Below, one piece after another: positions 1-12,058 of a DNA stretch of 64,000 nt; the stretch's first letter is position 1; each line of letters opens with the position of its first letter. The notes below the pieces were generated by a model. The model saw nothing but the letters and a program-made list of their open reading frames with translations. It ran no database searches and had not been told where the DNA came from. Location of the stretch: assembly GCA_948099385.1 (NCBI GenBank), contig CANUEZ040000193.1, forward strand, positions 6,150,501-6,214,500, given 5' to 3'. Origin of the DNA: Fasciola hepatica. Its lineage: Eukaryota > Platyhelminthes > Trematoda > Plagiorchiida > Fasciolidae. Made by a program: the position numbers and the translations under genes.

Positions 1-2
1 TG

Positions 3-1065
3 GAGGGACATGCCGGGGAAGGTCAGTTTACGAGCGTCACCCGAAACCGTCTTTGGTTGCTGAGAGGAAGAGCGACTGTGAAACGTGTAATCCGACGTTG
101 TGTGCGATGTAGGAGAAGCAATGCCATGGCGGGCAAACAACACATGGCCCCGCTACCAGAGTGCAGATTGACTGCGGGCTGGTGGCTTTTCAGCAACACT
201 GGGTTGGACTATTTCGGGCCCTTGTGGATAAAATGCGGGAAAAGATTGGAAGAGCGATATCGGTGTGTCATGACGTGCCTGAAGTCACGTGCGGTACACC
301 TAGAAGTCGAACATTCGATGACGACCGAATCTTTCCTACGGGCCTTGCAGAGATTTATCAACCGAAGAGGCGTACCGGCCGATATATGCTCAGATAATGG
401 GTAGAACTTTGTGGGGCGCTCACCGGAAATTGCAGCGCTGGCACAAAAACATAAACAAGGACGAACTACAGGATCAAACCGTGGCCTACGGTATACAATG
501 GCATTTTTGCCCTCCGCAGGCCAGTCACCCCGACGGCGTATGGGAACGCATGATCCGGTCTGTTAGGCGGATGTTGCTGTCACTCATGGAGCAACAGCCG
601 CCCGACGACGAGACGCTGAACACTGTTGTGACTGAGGTAGAGAGAATTCTGAACAACCGCCCTCTGGTCCAGCAATGATCGGCGACCCCATCCATCTGGC
701 GCTCACCCCGAACGACTTATTGACGTTAACGTTGAACGAGGGTTTCTAAGAGCCGGTAAATTTTCGTGAGAGCTTACTTCACAGATGGAAGCAGGCAAAC
801 TACCTTGCCCAGGGTTTTCTGGAGGCGCTGGTTGCGGGAGTAAATACCGGCTCTGCAGATTCCACAGAAGTGGTTGGTCAAAACAAGACCATTCACAGTT
901 GGGGATGTGGTTATGATCGGAGTGGTTATGGAAACCATCAAGAGCACTGACGGAATGATAAAAACGGTGAAGGTGATGACACCCAACGGAGCGCTAATTC
1001 GCGACACACGCACTATCAGCCTACTCGAGAGTGAAGGCGGAGAAGCTGATAACTCTGAGGCTTAG
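3..1065 (+). pseudogene. BEL/Pao LTR-retrotransposon pol remnant: integrase and C-terminal region
   Basis: This is the 3' part of a BEL/Pao pol; it is already open at the left edge, so the element starts outside the window. The first frame runs to a TAG at 402-404. It shows the integrase zinc-binding segment (HAG near position 9, then CVRC), GLDYFGPL and SRAVHLEVE of the catalytic core, and SDNG directly before the stop. The stop replaces the residue after SDNG; NFVG follows in the same frame. A second frame (about 470-678) gives SHPDGVWERMIRSVRRML and EVERILNNRPL. A third gives LTPNDLL near 705-720. The region C-terminal to integrase (DUF5641 type) is seen at about 820-1065 with VKTRPFTVGDVVMI, interrupted by a TAA at 841-843. 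At least two stops and two frameshifts make it non-functional. Family assignment is by motif recall only. Confidence 0.88.
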
Positions 1066-4000
1066 TAGACTATTTCGCATTCGTCTTCGAGGTGGGTAAA
1101 GAAACCCCCATATATGGGAGCTTTCACGACACACTGATGTATCGAAACATCATACACACCGACGCAAACACACACCTACATTATACTCGTTTGTAACACA
1201 TGGTCTCCGTCAATACACGTTACAGTGCTCACTGTCTTTCGTTGACGCTACAGAAAATGTTTTCCTATATGTGGTGGTACATACAATTCTATTGTACATC
1301 CAGACACATACGCACATACCTGATGCACACTATACTCCGTAACACCTATCAAACATGTGACAGTGTCCGCCGTTTTTTCGACGTTACTGAATGTCTTTTG
1401 CGTATGTGGGAGTTGCGGCGATTACATCATACATACACACACACACTCACGCAAGCACATACAACCAGTACATGACGGCTCTTCCATGGACGGCATCTGT
1501 TTTCCCTTAACGCCCGCCATCGGTCAGTTGTTCTCGTGGAAGATGTAGAATGGCCGGGCCACCGGATTAGGTGCGACCATGAGTAGAACGTTGACGACAA
1601 GCATTAGGCACGCGCGTTGACAGCAGGGTCCAGGTAGGTAGGTAGTTAGAATCAGAGCCTTTATACCAAACGTTTGACTCTGCTAAGGATTCGGGAGAAT
1701 TTTGGTGGGCGGCGTAAAGACGGGTCATGGAAAATCCCCCTAAAACCTCTGCAGTTCCATGTTTTACTCAACATCGCTCACTTGCCTGTACTATTGACGT
1801 GTCTTTACGCACTGTTTGTTTTTATGGCCAATTTTTGTTTGTTCGTGCCCAGAGCCCTACTTTGTCATATCCTTGTTCCGGACCTGCGTGACGCATGTGC
1901 TCCTCGCCCGCACGTCGCAATTCGGTTTCTCGATTGATGAGACCTTGTGATCTCATAATTGAGGTTTGTCTCCGTTTGGTGTCATTGTTCATTCAATAAT
2001 ATAGTGTCGTATAATATCACGGATGATCGCCTTTTGATTTCGGGATCCGTTGTGAAGTTGGCTACGCATTCCTCAAACGTGTGTTACAGACTGGTTTGAA
2101 GATATGTTTGTTTATGTAATATTCTGATATTTACAGTGTCAAATTCCCACGTCGTGCAATGTTCAGTTTTATTCACGAAATCATATCCCACTAACTGAGA
2201 AATACTACAGATATATACTGGTACCACAACCAGGCTAATGTTGGCTTTAGGGCCGTTATATGTATCAAGTGGATCCACCATCAACAACGTGTTCCGGTGT
2301 TAATGTCTACGCTAGCTGTGTTTCGCGAATTCCAGACCATGTTTATTGCCGTCGATGGATGTTTATTTATTTAACCCATACGTGTGCTCGCCTCATCTAT
2401 CCGTCTCGAATTATCTTGTTACACATCAGTGAATATTTGTTTCTGAGTGATGGTTTAGCTTGCGCAGTCCTTATGCCTGTTATGTCCCGCGTTTCCCATG
2501 AGGTTGTTTTACGTATTCACAAAATTATTCATCCACGTCGGGTTGCCTGTGATGTTGGTTCTTCTGTTCGATCACTGATCTATTTTCCCTTTTCTCCCGT
2601 GGCTCGTGACTAAAACCGACCGTCCTACACTGTCAAACAATTCTGGGTTAAACACCGAATATTACTGATAACCTTTCACCGCCCATCTAACCTAACTGTC
2701 TGCCTTCATATCTAACGAGCGACTATGCTCTCGAGCCAACTGGCGTGCGATGGATATTTCATTTGACGGGTTTTAAAAATTTCTTGAACGATCTGTACAT
2801 TGTGGCTCGATCGCTTCTACATTGAGGCATATATGGATCCGTGTTTAACGGACCGTTTATTAGTGCACGTAGTCAACTAACTTCGCTTTTTCGGACTTAG
2901 AAATCAGGCTTCCTCGTCTACGAGTCACTGAACCAACTGGCCACAGTCCGGTACACACCGTCCTTAGCTGGGCTCATCTGAACCTGGTTTAGTGGATATA
3001 GCAGGTTGACGGGGCGACCTGAGAAACAAAACCGAGCATATACTAGGAGTTGGAAGCTCGTGTTTTTACCGTTATAGAATCCATGCATCTGAGAACAGTA
3101 TTCAATGGGTTCTGTCCTAATGCACGCATGAATATTTAGAGAGGAAAAGTAGTCAAAAATTACTATTCCGCAGAGGTAATTCCTCAGTGGTGAACGCAAG
3201 CAATTTAACTGTCTACTCCACGTTGCCGTGTTATCACCATCCTATCTACCTGGAGGAGTTTTCTCGCTATGATCACTGTAAAACGCTATACTCACTCACA
3301 ATTACGGCTATCCAAACAGAACATCGGATCTTCCGAATAATCTGATTTAACGGGTCATTTATATGAAAGACCGCCTTTACGACCCAAAACACGCATCCAT
3401 GCTGGTTGACAGACTGTCTTTACCTGCACTCGTCAAGCGACGCAATCCATCGCTTCTGTGATCAGTACCAACATGCGTTCTCTTTTTGGATTTGAAAACC
3501 TGTTCTTAATTCTCGCATTCATGTTCATATTTGTGTAGTTTGACAACGAGAATTGTGTTTAAACCCATGCATTGCTGACTCGTTCATGTCAATAGATGGG
3601 TCCAAACTGCTCCGGCGAGACAGAATTTGATGTAGCAAGCAGTAGTATGTCAAGTTTGTGTGTCAAGTCTGAAGTGGTTTATTTCTACTGAACGAACAGT
3701 ATTGATTGTTTAGTTATTCTGTGCCTTCCTAAATTTCTCGCTGTAGAAGTACCATCATTTCGAACCTATACGTAGCCTAGTTTTGCACACAGAACACCAT
3801 TTTATTTTCCTACGTCTCGTTTATAACTTCACTTGTTTCTTTCTAGATAACAATTTGCACATCACAATGGGGGATTTATTCATGCTTCAACCCAACCGCT
3901 TGCTGCGTTTCATTTAACTGATCTCTGTATTTCACCAAACAGAGGAAATTCTGTTTTAGATAGATCTATCACCAATCATCCTGAATTGTCTGTCTATCGC

Positions 4001-4093
4001 AAAATTCGAGTGTTTGGGATCTGTTACCTTGATGACAATACCTCAAACGATTTGGATGATATCTAAAAATTACTTATATTTTTACTTGATAAA
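1066..4093. other. No recognised gene; BEL 3' flank and unassigned sequence
   Basis: The first few hundred bases should hold the BEL polypurine tract and 3' LTR. A purine-rich run (gaggtgggtaaag) lies near 1089, but without the 5' LTR I cannot fix any boundary. An open stretch of 117 codons at 2260-2613 on the plus strand resembles nothing I know. No promoter or other gene is supported. Confidence 0.4.
1431..1452. repeat. Short CA-rich microsatellite
   Basis: A run of alternating CA interrupted by TA and CTCA lies just downstream of the BEL remnant. It is a simple repeat with no evident function. Confidence 0.7.
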
Positions 4094-4111
4094 ATTAGGC
4101 TAGCAACTCAA

Positions 4112-4558
4112 CTACCAGTCGAAAAGGAGCACAATTGATGTTTGCCACAGTGAGATGAATAGGGGGAAAATACTACTGAGAAGAAAGCCAGTAGTGGTGA
4201 TAATGAAACAAACGGGAAAAAACAAACTAAAATTCAGACATTGACTATCGGACCATAAGCTTCTAAACCAGGTTAGATTAGTGTTGCATTTCATGCGGTA
4301 CCAAATTAATTTCGTCTGAAATATTACCATATCCACCAGCTGTTCATGTTTCGCGATTCGCGGAATCGTGTGTGCGGAATGTTTGTTTTGAATATGTACA
4401 GTGTATTCCGTAGAAACTAGTACACTCTTGTCTATTGGATGTTTTTGATTGGTCAGAGATTGACTTTTGATTGGCAACTGTAAATCGAAAAATGTGACTG
4501 GTGCAAGTGAGTTCACAGCAACCGAATAGTTACCAATATTGAGATTTCTTTGTTGCAC
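4112..4558 (-). other. Unrecognised 148-codon open frame in block X1
   Basis: This is the longest single open frame at the left of block X. The C-terminal 45 residues are strongly hydrophobic (phenylalanine, isoleucine and leucine rich), which could look like membrane segments but also fits AT-rich non-coding DNA. It lies downstream of the RTE remnant on the same strand and could be part of that element's 3' region. The second copy ends one codon earlier because of a c-to-t change at 40256. I recognise no domain. Whether it was ever translated is unknown. Confidence 0.2.
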
Positions 4559-4833
4559 ACTATATCAATATACTGACTACTTTCCACGAAGAACTGACTT
4601 TTGACATCATCGAGGTTTGCACTTCAACGTTAGCTACTGAAAATGGCTGCAGCAGCCAGGTTTTGACATATTCTATTATGAGACAAGAAAAATCGCGTTT
4701 TATAGTCTGTCTGATAAAACAGAGAACGGTCTTACGACCTTGTAGATTTTTGGTTATGAGATTTGGTCTTTAGTTCATACTTGCGCTTGATTGCGGTGGA
4801 AGAGGTATATATCCCATAGTCACAAAGGCCCAC

Positions 4834-6286
4834 TCAACGATCACGAATAACCGGCAAACAGACCCTGAGTTTTGAGAGGTGCGCACACAAGTTCCAAATA
4901 GGACAGATCCTGTACCGAGCAGGGCGATAGTGTAAATGCTGCCCACAAGCGGCTTTCTCGTTATTTAGCTGACTGATGATTGTGAAATCTCTGTTCTGCG
5001 AGCACTGGGAGTTTGTGGGTCCATCATGTGGTATGTTGATCGGCTGAGCCACCAATCGACCTGCTCTACTCATCGCTCTATTTTTCGTTTGTGCTCAGAT
5101 ATAAGATGGCCGGCTGCGCTGCACAGGAATGATTCTCCCTTGTAGCGCCTATCCGATGAGTTGCGAATATAGCGGAATAGCTTGTTGGAGTCACTAATCC
5201 CTACTGCAATCTCCACAGTTTCAGAATGTTTGATCCATTACCGCTTCAATCAAGCTTAACGGAGAGCGAACCTCCCCGTGTCATTATGTAGTTCTCGCCA
5301 CTTCCTGATATCTCGGATTCGTTTGATTATCAGACAGCTGAAATGGCTTCCCAGAGATCCAGTCTGATAACCGTCGTGACCTAACACGTCTCGCGTTGAC
5401 TCATCCGAAGGACTTGTGAGAGCAATCCACTTCCAAGCGATGTCCAGAATATCACATTTCTCGATCTCATTGGATTTCTCTTAGATATTGGCGTCCAATT
5501 CATCGTCGCAGTCACTGTCGAGACTCTGTGGAAGCCCCCGAGACGTGCAGAAGGAAGTCTTAGGGAAATCGGCTCCCAAGCGATCACTGTACTGTTGGAT
5601 TTACTGCTAGTATCGAATGTGACATCGTGGCTCTCAGATTGGCCTGCCTTGTCGCTATGATAAAGATAGCAAGCTGACTCCTGTCCTGCAGTATTTATGC
5701 ACCGAGTGCCATAGTTAAGTATGCGGACTTCTGAGAAACAAGCCATGTAGATGTTTTTGCTTTAGTTCTACAGCGTCCTCATTGTGAGGCTGCCGACCTA
5801 TGGTAGATTCCATACATTCCAACCAGTTGCACAAGCCTGTTTCCGACGGTTCAGTATTCCAGTTTGTTGTCTTAACACCTCGACGATTGGAGCACGAGGA
5901 GCGTCACCTGCCGGACAAGCCTTGGCATGATCAGATGGCATGTTTTCCAAATTATTCATAGAGGTTCTCGGGAAACTTGTGCGTGGCGGTGTCTCCGGCA
6001 CTGTTCAGGGACGTTGTATTACTCGATTGCCCAGTCAGCAGTGGAAATTAGATTAACGATGTCTGATCCAGCCTTTATCCAGACGATCTCCTTTCAACCT
6101 TTGCACATCCCAACGCAACCCAGAGTGCAACAGAGCTGTTCCACATGAGCCGGTGGCCTGTTTTTCGGCTAATTTGCTCATTCCGGAATACCAGGTGGAG
6201 TAGGTTGGATAGCTTTCCTTTGAAGCCGATGGGTTGGTAGATCTCGTCCGCCCATTAGCGAGTACCTGTCCTGGCATACCGAACAT
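4834..6286 (-). pseudogene. RTE-type LINE remnant: N-terminal region and endonuclease, first copy
   Basis: Reading down the minus strand, a 77-codon frame (6286-6053) and a 67-codon frame (6001-5798, containing APIVEVLRQQTGILNRRK) precede a frame at 5746-5381. That frame opens with CFSEVRILNYGTRC, continues with CYLYHSDKAGQSESH and VIAWEPISLRLPSARL, and matches the start of the apurinic-type endonuclease of flatworm-like RTE LINEs. Further on, about 5260-5050, a segment with DSNKLFRYIRNSSDRR, then a run through LISEHKRKIERWVEQ-like residues, resembles the endonuclease-to-reverse-transcriptase linker. The catalytic endonuclease end and the reverse transcriptase core are not seen. Frames switch and stops intervene, so this is a dead, 3'-truncated or scrambled copy. 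An identical copy sits at 40965-42417. Confidence 0.75.
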
Positions 6287-8560
6287 CGTCTCCTTCCTAG
6301 GAATGTAGACCTTAGTTACCCTAATTTTTATTTGCGTCCTGTTGAGCGGTTCGCCGAGGTGTGGCTGTTCATGCGTGCTTCAGAATTTTGGGGACACAGG
6401 TGACAGATGGGTAACTGATGGAGACCAATGAAATGGAAGATGCCCTAAGGGACACGACAGTCTACCACCACACAGACGATACCTCCTACGCTTTAACTAG
6501 TATTCCATGGAAGCAATTTATTCTTAAAATCTATCGCGCTAGAATCAAACACCACGAAAACTGAAGGTAAATAATCTTACTGATGGCCATCAGCTCAAAA
6601 GCGGTCCATCAATGACCAGCCGGTAGAGTGCGTTCTATCAATATCGTATTTAGACTCTACACTGCTTCCGATCGATCAGCTTTGATACGTGATATATTCA
6701 TGAAACAACCTCGTCGTCTAGTAGGAGATAGTTGCGTGTAAGTAAGGTAAAGAAAGGAATAAGTGTATCGATGGTTTACCGTGGCGTATTGATAGAAATG
6801 TGCTTCCCTTTTAATCACCCAGATTTGACCATCGTTAGTCGTTTATCAAGATATGTCTGGAATGGAATTTGAAACTACTCTCAAAGTACAGTCATGTTGT
6901 TCGCTGTCATGATTGAAAAGGATGAATGACATCCATAGTTCCACAAGAAGATGCCCAAGAAAACGTGTATTCCTGCTGCCCCATAACGTCTTAAGTTCGA
7001 ATTAGCCCGGGAAGGTCCGAGTGGTATTCGACTGTGCGGCTGTTCGTGAGAGCATTTCACTCAACGAAGTCATAACACAAGTACCTGATCCAACTGATCA
7101 TTTGTTAGGAGTAGCCGTCAGGTTCCGTTGATATGTCATAGCTCTTTTAACTCGAATTGAATAGATATTCCAGTAAATTAGGTTTCCAAAGTGTTACAGG
7201 ATAACTATAGGCTTCCTTTACTGGTCAGATTACGATGTGAGAAGTAGTGCGATTGTTTACGAAAAGAAAGCTCATCCGTTTGGCACTAGTTATTCATCGT
7301 GTTGTGCCAAGCTGTCCTTAAGAAGAGCTGCCGAGGACAGCAACCTTGACTTTTTTCATTAGTATTATATGCGATGACTGATAACTTTCGTCTGGACGGT
7401 TGTTTGTTGTCACTGCAGAATGAGGATTCATTGCGATAATTCAAACAGATAGGCAACACTGAACTGAATGGGTGTCGTGAAGACCTAGACTAAGAGCAGA
7501 ATTGATGAACGGTGAAAAATCGAGTACGTACTTCAAATTTTATCAGCAGATCATCGCGGAACATAAAGCATTAGGTTTCATGTGGGATATTCAGTGTGAC
7601 TGTTCTCTGCATTCAATTAATTTATCCGAGGTTCCAAAAACGACTAGAGATTAACTATGATTTTTTGCTTCATTATTTGATCCATAATCGTTTGTAGTGC
7701 CCATTTTATTGCCTTATTAAAGGAAATTGTATGATGTTTGTCACCAGAATCTAGAATAGGTCACTGAAGGAATAAAGACTGTCAAAATGTCTGTTCTTCG
7801 AGGAGAGCAATCAGTACAATTACAGTATGCAACAGGGAAATGTAGAATAATTTCAGCCATAGGAAATTTATGAAATGAAGATTTGCGCAGACTGGACTCA
7901 GTTAATGACGTAATCTGTCCACTGATTCAAATGAGTGTGCAGCATCTTCATTCCAAATAGGCACTGAAACCTCATCGCTCGACAGTCGAACCAACCATAA
8001 CGCGGTCAAATATCACAGCATACTTATTTGTGACAGGGTTACAGCCACTGTTCATCCATATATCCGTCTCCATTATTCGATTTTCTGACTACTTTTCTCA
8101 AGCAAATCTGAAGCAGATCTTCGTTTCATTGATCAATGGGTTGTCCACGTGTGTATTGTCCGATGGAACTTGACAGTTCGATCAAATGCAGATAACAGGC
8201 AGTAATCAGTCCTGTTTTCCAATAATAAGTGATCTATTTGACTGATGATACGCAATGGCTTTGTGAGTGAGATGGACAGCAAAATATTACAAAAAATGTA
8301 ATTCAGTATATTGCTTACGGTGACACAGGAAACTGAGAGGGTTGTGACATTACTTGATGGAGTTCAAATATGTGACCTGATGAATACACCGATCTCACGT
8401 CCCAGCAGTGAAAAAAGCTGGCAGAGGTATAAACGAACAGACTTTTCAGATCATCGGTTGGAAGGTGTACCGCGCATTGACGTCCACACTCATTCGACTG
8501 CAGCTGACGCTCCAGTGAACGCTCGTGATTAATCGGACTAGCTTCCCGGGAAAGGCCATG
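6287..8560. other. No recognised gene inside block X1
   Basis: I find no recognisable domain on either strand. A 73-codon plus-strand frame at 8311-8532 is the only longer stretch. The segment from about 7872 to 8531 has a diverged counterpart at 30945-31617, so it belongs to a repeat family. Confidence 0.4.
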
Positions 8561-10285
8561 AGATGAATTACAATTCCATTATTCAGTGTTTAGCCGTGTT
8601 TTATTTACCTCCTGCTTTCTGAACTGTGACAATGAACAAAGGTCTCGATCATACACGTTTCTCTATTGGTAACGGCTTGCACGTTTAAAATTCAGTCTGA
8701 AATATTATTTACTTCCTAACTATCATCACTCATCTGTTTTGTCGATTCACGTGTGCGACGGATGTTTTGCGTCTAATCCGCAGTGATGCTCTTCTTTATT
8801 CATGTAGTTTGTGTCACTTGTACCCATCACTCCAACATAGGTTTGGTAATACATCCATGAATGTGATTTTCCTTTCTTGTGAGTTCGTTTTCCTGATCCA
8901 ATACGCCCGCTACGATAAAGCGACTGTTCTAACCTACATGGAGCAGAGCTCAGGATAAAAAATAGATAGAGGAAAGATCAAAATATGCACGTGACCAGAA
9001 TAATTTCATTCAATATCGGTTCGTCGTTGGAAATAAAACTGGAAATGAAGTGAAATATTTGCTTCATACGTCAAATGTTTAAATTTTTAAATGTGAAAGA
9101 ATGTCTAGCTGATGGGGACTCACTGAAAAAAAATTTATATCTGAATGACATTTTGTTTTTTACGTGGTGAAAAACAAAGCGCAAAATTGTTCACTCTTTT
9201 TACAACGACATTCCTCAGAGGAATACTCATCAGTAGGCAAAATTTCAATACATCCATGTGGGCATCTGGCATTTGGCCTTTTGTCTAGGCCTTAGATTCT
9301 GCACTCTGGCAAAATTCTCGCCTGTAAAGTGTACGGTATTATCAAGCTCACTGAGGGGTAATATAAGCATATAATCCATTACACGAAGGTACAAAATATT
9401 TTAGTCTGGTTCAACTTTATGGTTCCAATTGTCCAGATTGCCTCCCGACGGCCTGATCACAAGGAATTAAAAAGTCAGCGTCATCAATACTATTTCGTTC
9501 AGAATAAAATAGACAAATAAAACGCATTTAGTTGAGTAGATAAATGGATGGGTTAACAATTTCAATATTTTCAGAGGTAATGTGGTGGTGGCATCTACTA
9601 AAATTTTGAAATTTCCGTGTCGATTAAGAGATTCGGGGTATTCATTTGTATGATCATATGATTTGCTTTCGGATAGCCCACAAAAATTGCCCTTCATCAT
9701 CCAAGCTCTATAGCAAGGACCAGAACACACTGTGGTAGTTTTTTTCAATAATCCCAGGATTTCCTCGAACTCCGTATTTTATGAAACTAATTTAATAGAA
9801 AAAATGGTACTTGAAAATCAATACCAATTTGCTTCCTTCTGATGGCACTTATCCTACTGTTTCTCGGCAGGAAAGCCTTCTCTCTCTGTAAGTTATTCCA
9901 AGTTGCGATCTGTGGCGCAGAGGTTTCATTCGACACTTCGGAGTTCAGAGGTTCTAATCCTCGAGCGACAATATTTTTCGTGGTACGTGGAAATTCATTG
10001 TTACTCGGCTGGTGACCAAATCTGACATACTGGGAACTTATGCGGTCCCCTACTTCAAGCCCAACAGTTTGGTTTCCGGTTATCTTTAATAGTGCAGTGG
10101 GCTTTTGTAGCTATGGAACCTTATATCTCTCACACTGCATTCATGAACAAGCCCGTATTTTCCTAAAAGTGAGCCAAAATATTTCCTGATAAAATGAATC
10201 CAATGAGCTCCGTATTGAGACTGCGTCAATTTGTATGTAGGCTCGGCCAAGGGAAGAACACGATACGACTGTTGAGCATGGTAGT
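8561..10285. repeat. Core repeat C, copy 1
   Basis: About 1.72 kb that recurs at 32297-34021, at 44692-46415 and, diverged, at about 62390-63590. Against the third copy I found only about nine differences, whereas the flanking homologous sequence on both sides is far more diverged. It contains the tRNA-like module and the start of the minus-strand PLE fragment. A 63-codon plus-strand frame at 8767-8958 is identical in three copies but resembles no known protein. Confidence 0.85.
9905..9972 (+). repeat. tRNA-like (SINE head-like) module, copy 1
   Basis: The sequence contains an A-box-like tgtggcgcagaggt followed 27 bases later by a B-box-like ggttctaatcc. GAGG-TTCTAAT-CCTC at 9948-9962 folds as a T-arm with a 7-base loop. 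The acceptor ends (gcgatc against gagcgaca) do not pair well, so this is not a functional tRNA. A tRNA-derived SINE head or a tRNA-like relic is the best reading; a poly-A or simple-repeat tail is not seen. The module is kept in all four copies of core C. Confidence 0.45.
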
Positions 10286-10850
10286 AATTTTCGTTCCTGA
10301 AATGAGACTGAAATACCGATTTTAAGTTGGTTTTGCTCTACATGCTCGCAGATGTTACGTATGGCCTCCCTAAAGGGGAAGTTCTCGAACTGTGATTGGA
10401 TATCAAATGAAGTCGTGTGTTTCTCTTTCACAATGATCCGGCCCAAAGATCTCTACTATTTCGAAACTTCCTTTGATAATGTCGCTGACCAATAGATCGT
10501 GAACTGGCTCAAGCAATTTCAGAAAACATTTCGCCAATTCGCGCTGTGATGAATTTATCATCTAAGTGAAACTTCTGGTTTGTGTAGTTTCGGTGGACCA
10601 ATCAGTTGTGGATTTTGAGTTCCTTTTGGCTTCAGAAAGTGAGCTATGGTCTCACGGATTGCTTCTGCCTATACCTCTTTTTCTAGTTCATCAGGTTCAT
10701 CGCAGTTATCTTGGGGAACAAACTTGCTGGGTTAGTCAAGAACGGTCTCTATTTTCTCATATTCACTTCAGTGAGTCAGCACGGGTCCGGAAACATTGTT
10801 ATGGCAAACAATTATCCAGCCACTTTGCAACTGTAGATTTTCATTAATAA
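10141..10850 (-). pseudogene. Penelope-like element reverse transcriptase, N-terminal half, first copy
   Basis: On the minus strand, near 10600-10577, PPKLHKPEVSLR matches the PLE signature LPKIHKP-xxPLR. Then comes a frame at 10446-10141 with SFDIQSQFENFPFREAI (motif A) and AYIQIDAVSIRSSLDSF (the motif B region, QIDGVAMGSPLGP in intact elements). Stops separate the first signature from motif A, and the conserved glycines of motif B are changed. Motif C (YVDD) is absent from this strand; it occurs on the opposite strand from 11107. So the two halves of what looks like one reverse transcriptase lie in inverted orientation. The same arrangement is kept in block X2. Confidence 0.78.
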
Positions 10851-11097
10851 AAATGCACTCAGGTGTGGTTAGTGACTGATGTCTGGACGATGTGACCAGT
10901 TACTGTGATTCCAAGTAAACCAGCTCCGCTTGGAACTAGGTCTGCGCTTCATTGAAAGTGGGTTTGAATATTTTTAGTTATTCGAACATATATTAAAATT
11001 GTGCTAGTGTCTCTATGCTGTTTATTTTCTTCGGTGGTATACGGAAACATAGATCTCAAGAGACAGCCGGCAATTGTAGTTCATTCAGAGCTCAGAG

Positions 11098-12058
11098 CTT
11101 TACAAAAGATACGTTGATGATATTTCTATCATCACGAAAGTCTAGAATAGCTGACGTGGATTATGGATGAACTCAAACTTGTGCATCCAAGTATACGAAC
11201 TACGATGGGCGCAGATGTTGACAATACACTTCCCTTCCTTGAGATTAATATGACTAGGAGGAATGATGGATCAATCATCAAATCTGATTTCATAGAAGAG
11301 AAACTTGAACAAGCTTATACTTGCACAGTGACAGTTTTGTGCCTAGGGAATATAAACGTTGCTTGGTCCGAACACCATTTCGGAGAGTAGAACGAATTTG
11401 CACGGAAACATGAGTGACAGCGAACTGCAACAGCTAAAAGAGGCGTCGACCGAAAACGCTCATCCCCATACGTTTATCAGAAGGCACAGCAGGCCTATAG
11501 TTGCCGGATAAACGACTTGTTCAGTAGAGAAATCACTAGTCATCCGCTGTTTTCCATTCAAATCTGATGATGTCAATGCCTGCTCAAACGGCGACTTGCT
11601 TCAGCGATTCCTAGAACATAATATGTTACTGACCTTATAATTGTTCATCCAACGATTGGGATCCTCAAAGCCGTCGGTGAAAATAACGTTTACCCCTGCA
11701 CACCAAATCTAATCTGATTTAAGAATTTGCGGGAAAACCCACGTGGGTGGAACAGAACGACTGTTGTCTAACCGAGAACTTGAACACATTCCAAATCGGG
11801 CACAACGTCTTGTGATGCAATCAGGGTCAGATCAAACGCATATTCACAATGTTCAAAGTCAAAAGTTCTGGTCGTCTGCCGTCGTTCGTCATCTTCAGAT
11901 GATGCAACATCCAGCTGACCGAAACACTCCGTTTCGGGTCATATACGTGATAAGGAATGCAAGGCTATTGAGGTTTGCCGAAGCTGTAGCCATACATCGA
12001 TGAAGACCCATATGGTATCAGCAGAAACAGCCGGTTCGTAATGTGTCTTTACCATGGT
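11098..12058 (+). pseudogene. Penelope-like element: reverse transcriptase motif C to GIY-YIG endonuclease, first copy
   Basis: Motif C, RYVDDISIITKV, is intact at 11107-11142 and followed at once by a TAG. A frameshifted frame (11163-11390) gives HPSIRTTMGADVDNTLPFLE and RRNDGSI, the usual segment after motif C in PLEs. A third frame near 11350-11400 gives RCLVRTPFRRVERICTET. The endonuclease lies at about 11728-12003: CGKTHVGGTERLLSNRELE, then RHLQMMQHPADRN and LLRFAEAVAIHR, with the expected catalytic-type glutamate. The tyrosine of the second half-motif (CGxxYVG) is histidine here. In another frame up to 12058, QKQPVRNVSLPW matches the PLE C-terminus. It is non-functional because of stops and at least three frame changes. 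Confidence 0.85.

Noticed and set aside
1100..2700. Complete 3' LTR of the BEL element
   Set aside because: No second LTR is in the window to define ends, and no clear TG...CA termini with a target-site duplication were found.
9195..9240. Possible hammerhead ribozyme on the minus strand (CTGATGAG followed by a hairpin), also near 62525
   Set aside because: The CTGATGA box and a stem-loop are present, but the required GAAA after stem II is missing (the copy reads GGAATGTCG), so the catalytic core is incomplete.
9905..9972. Functional tRNA gene
   Set aside because: The acceptor stem does not pair and no convincing anticodon arm can be drawn. Only the T-arm and A-box-like part are tRNA-like.
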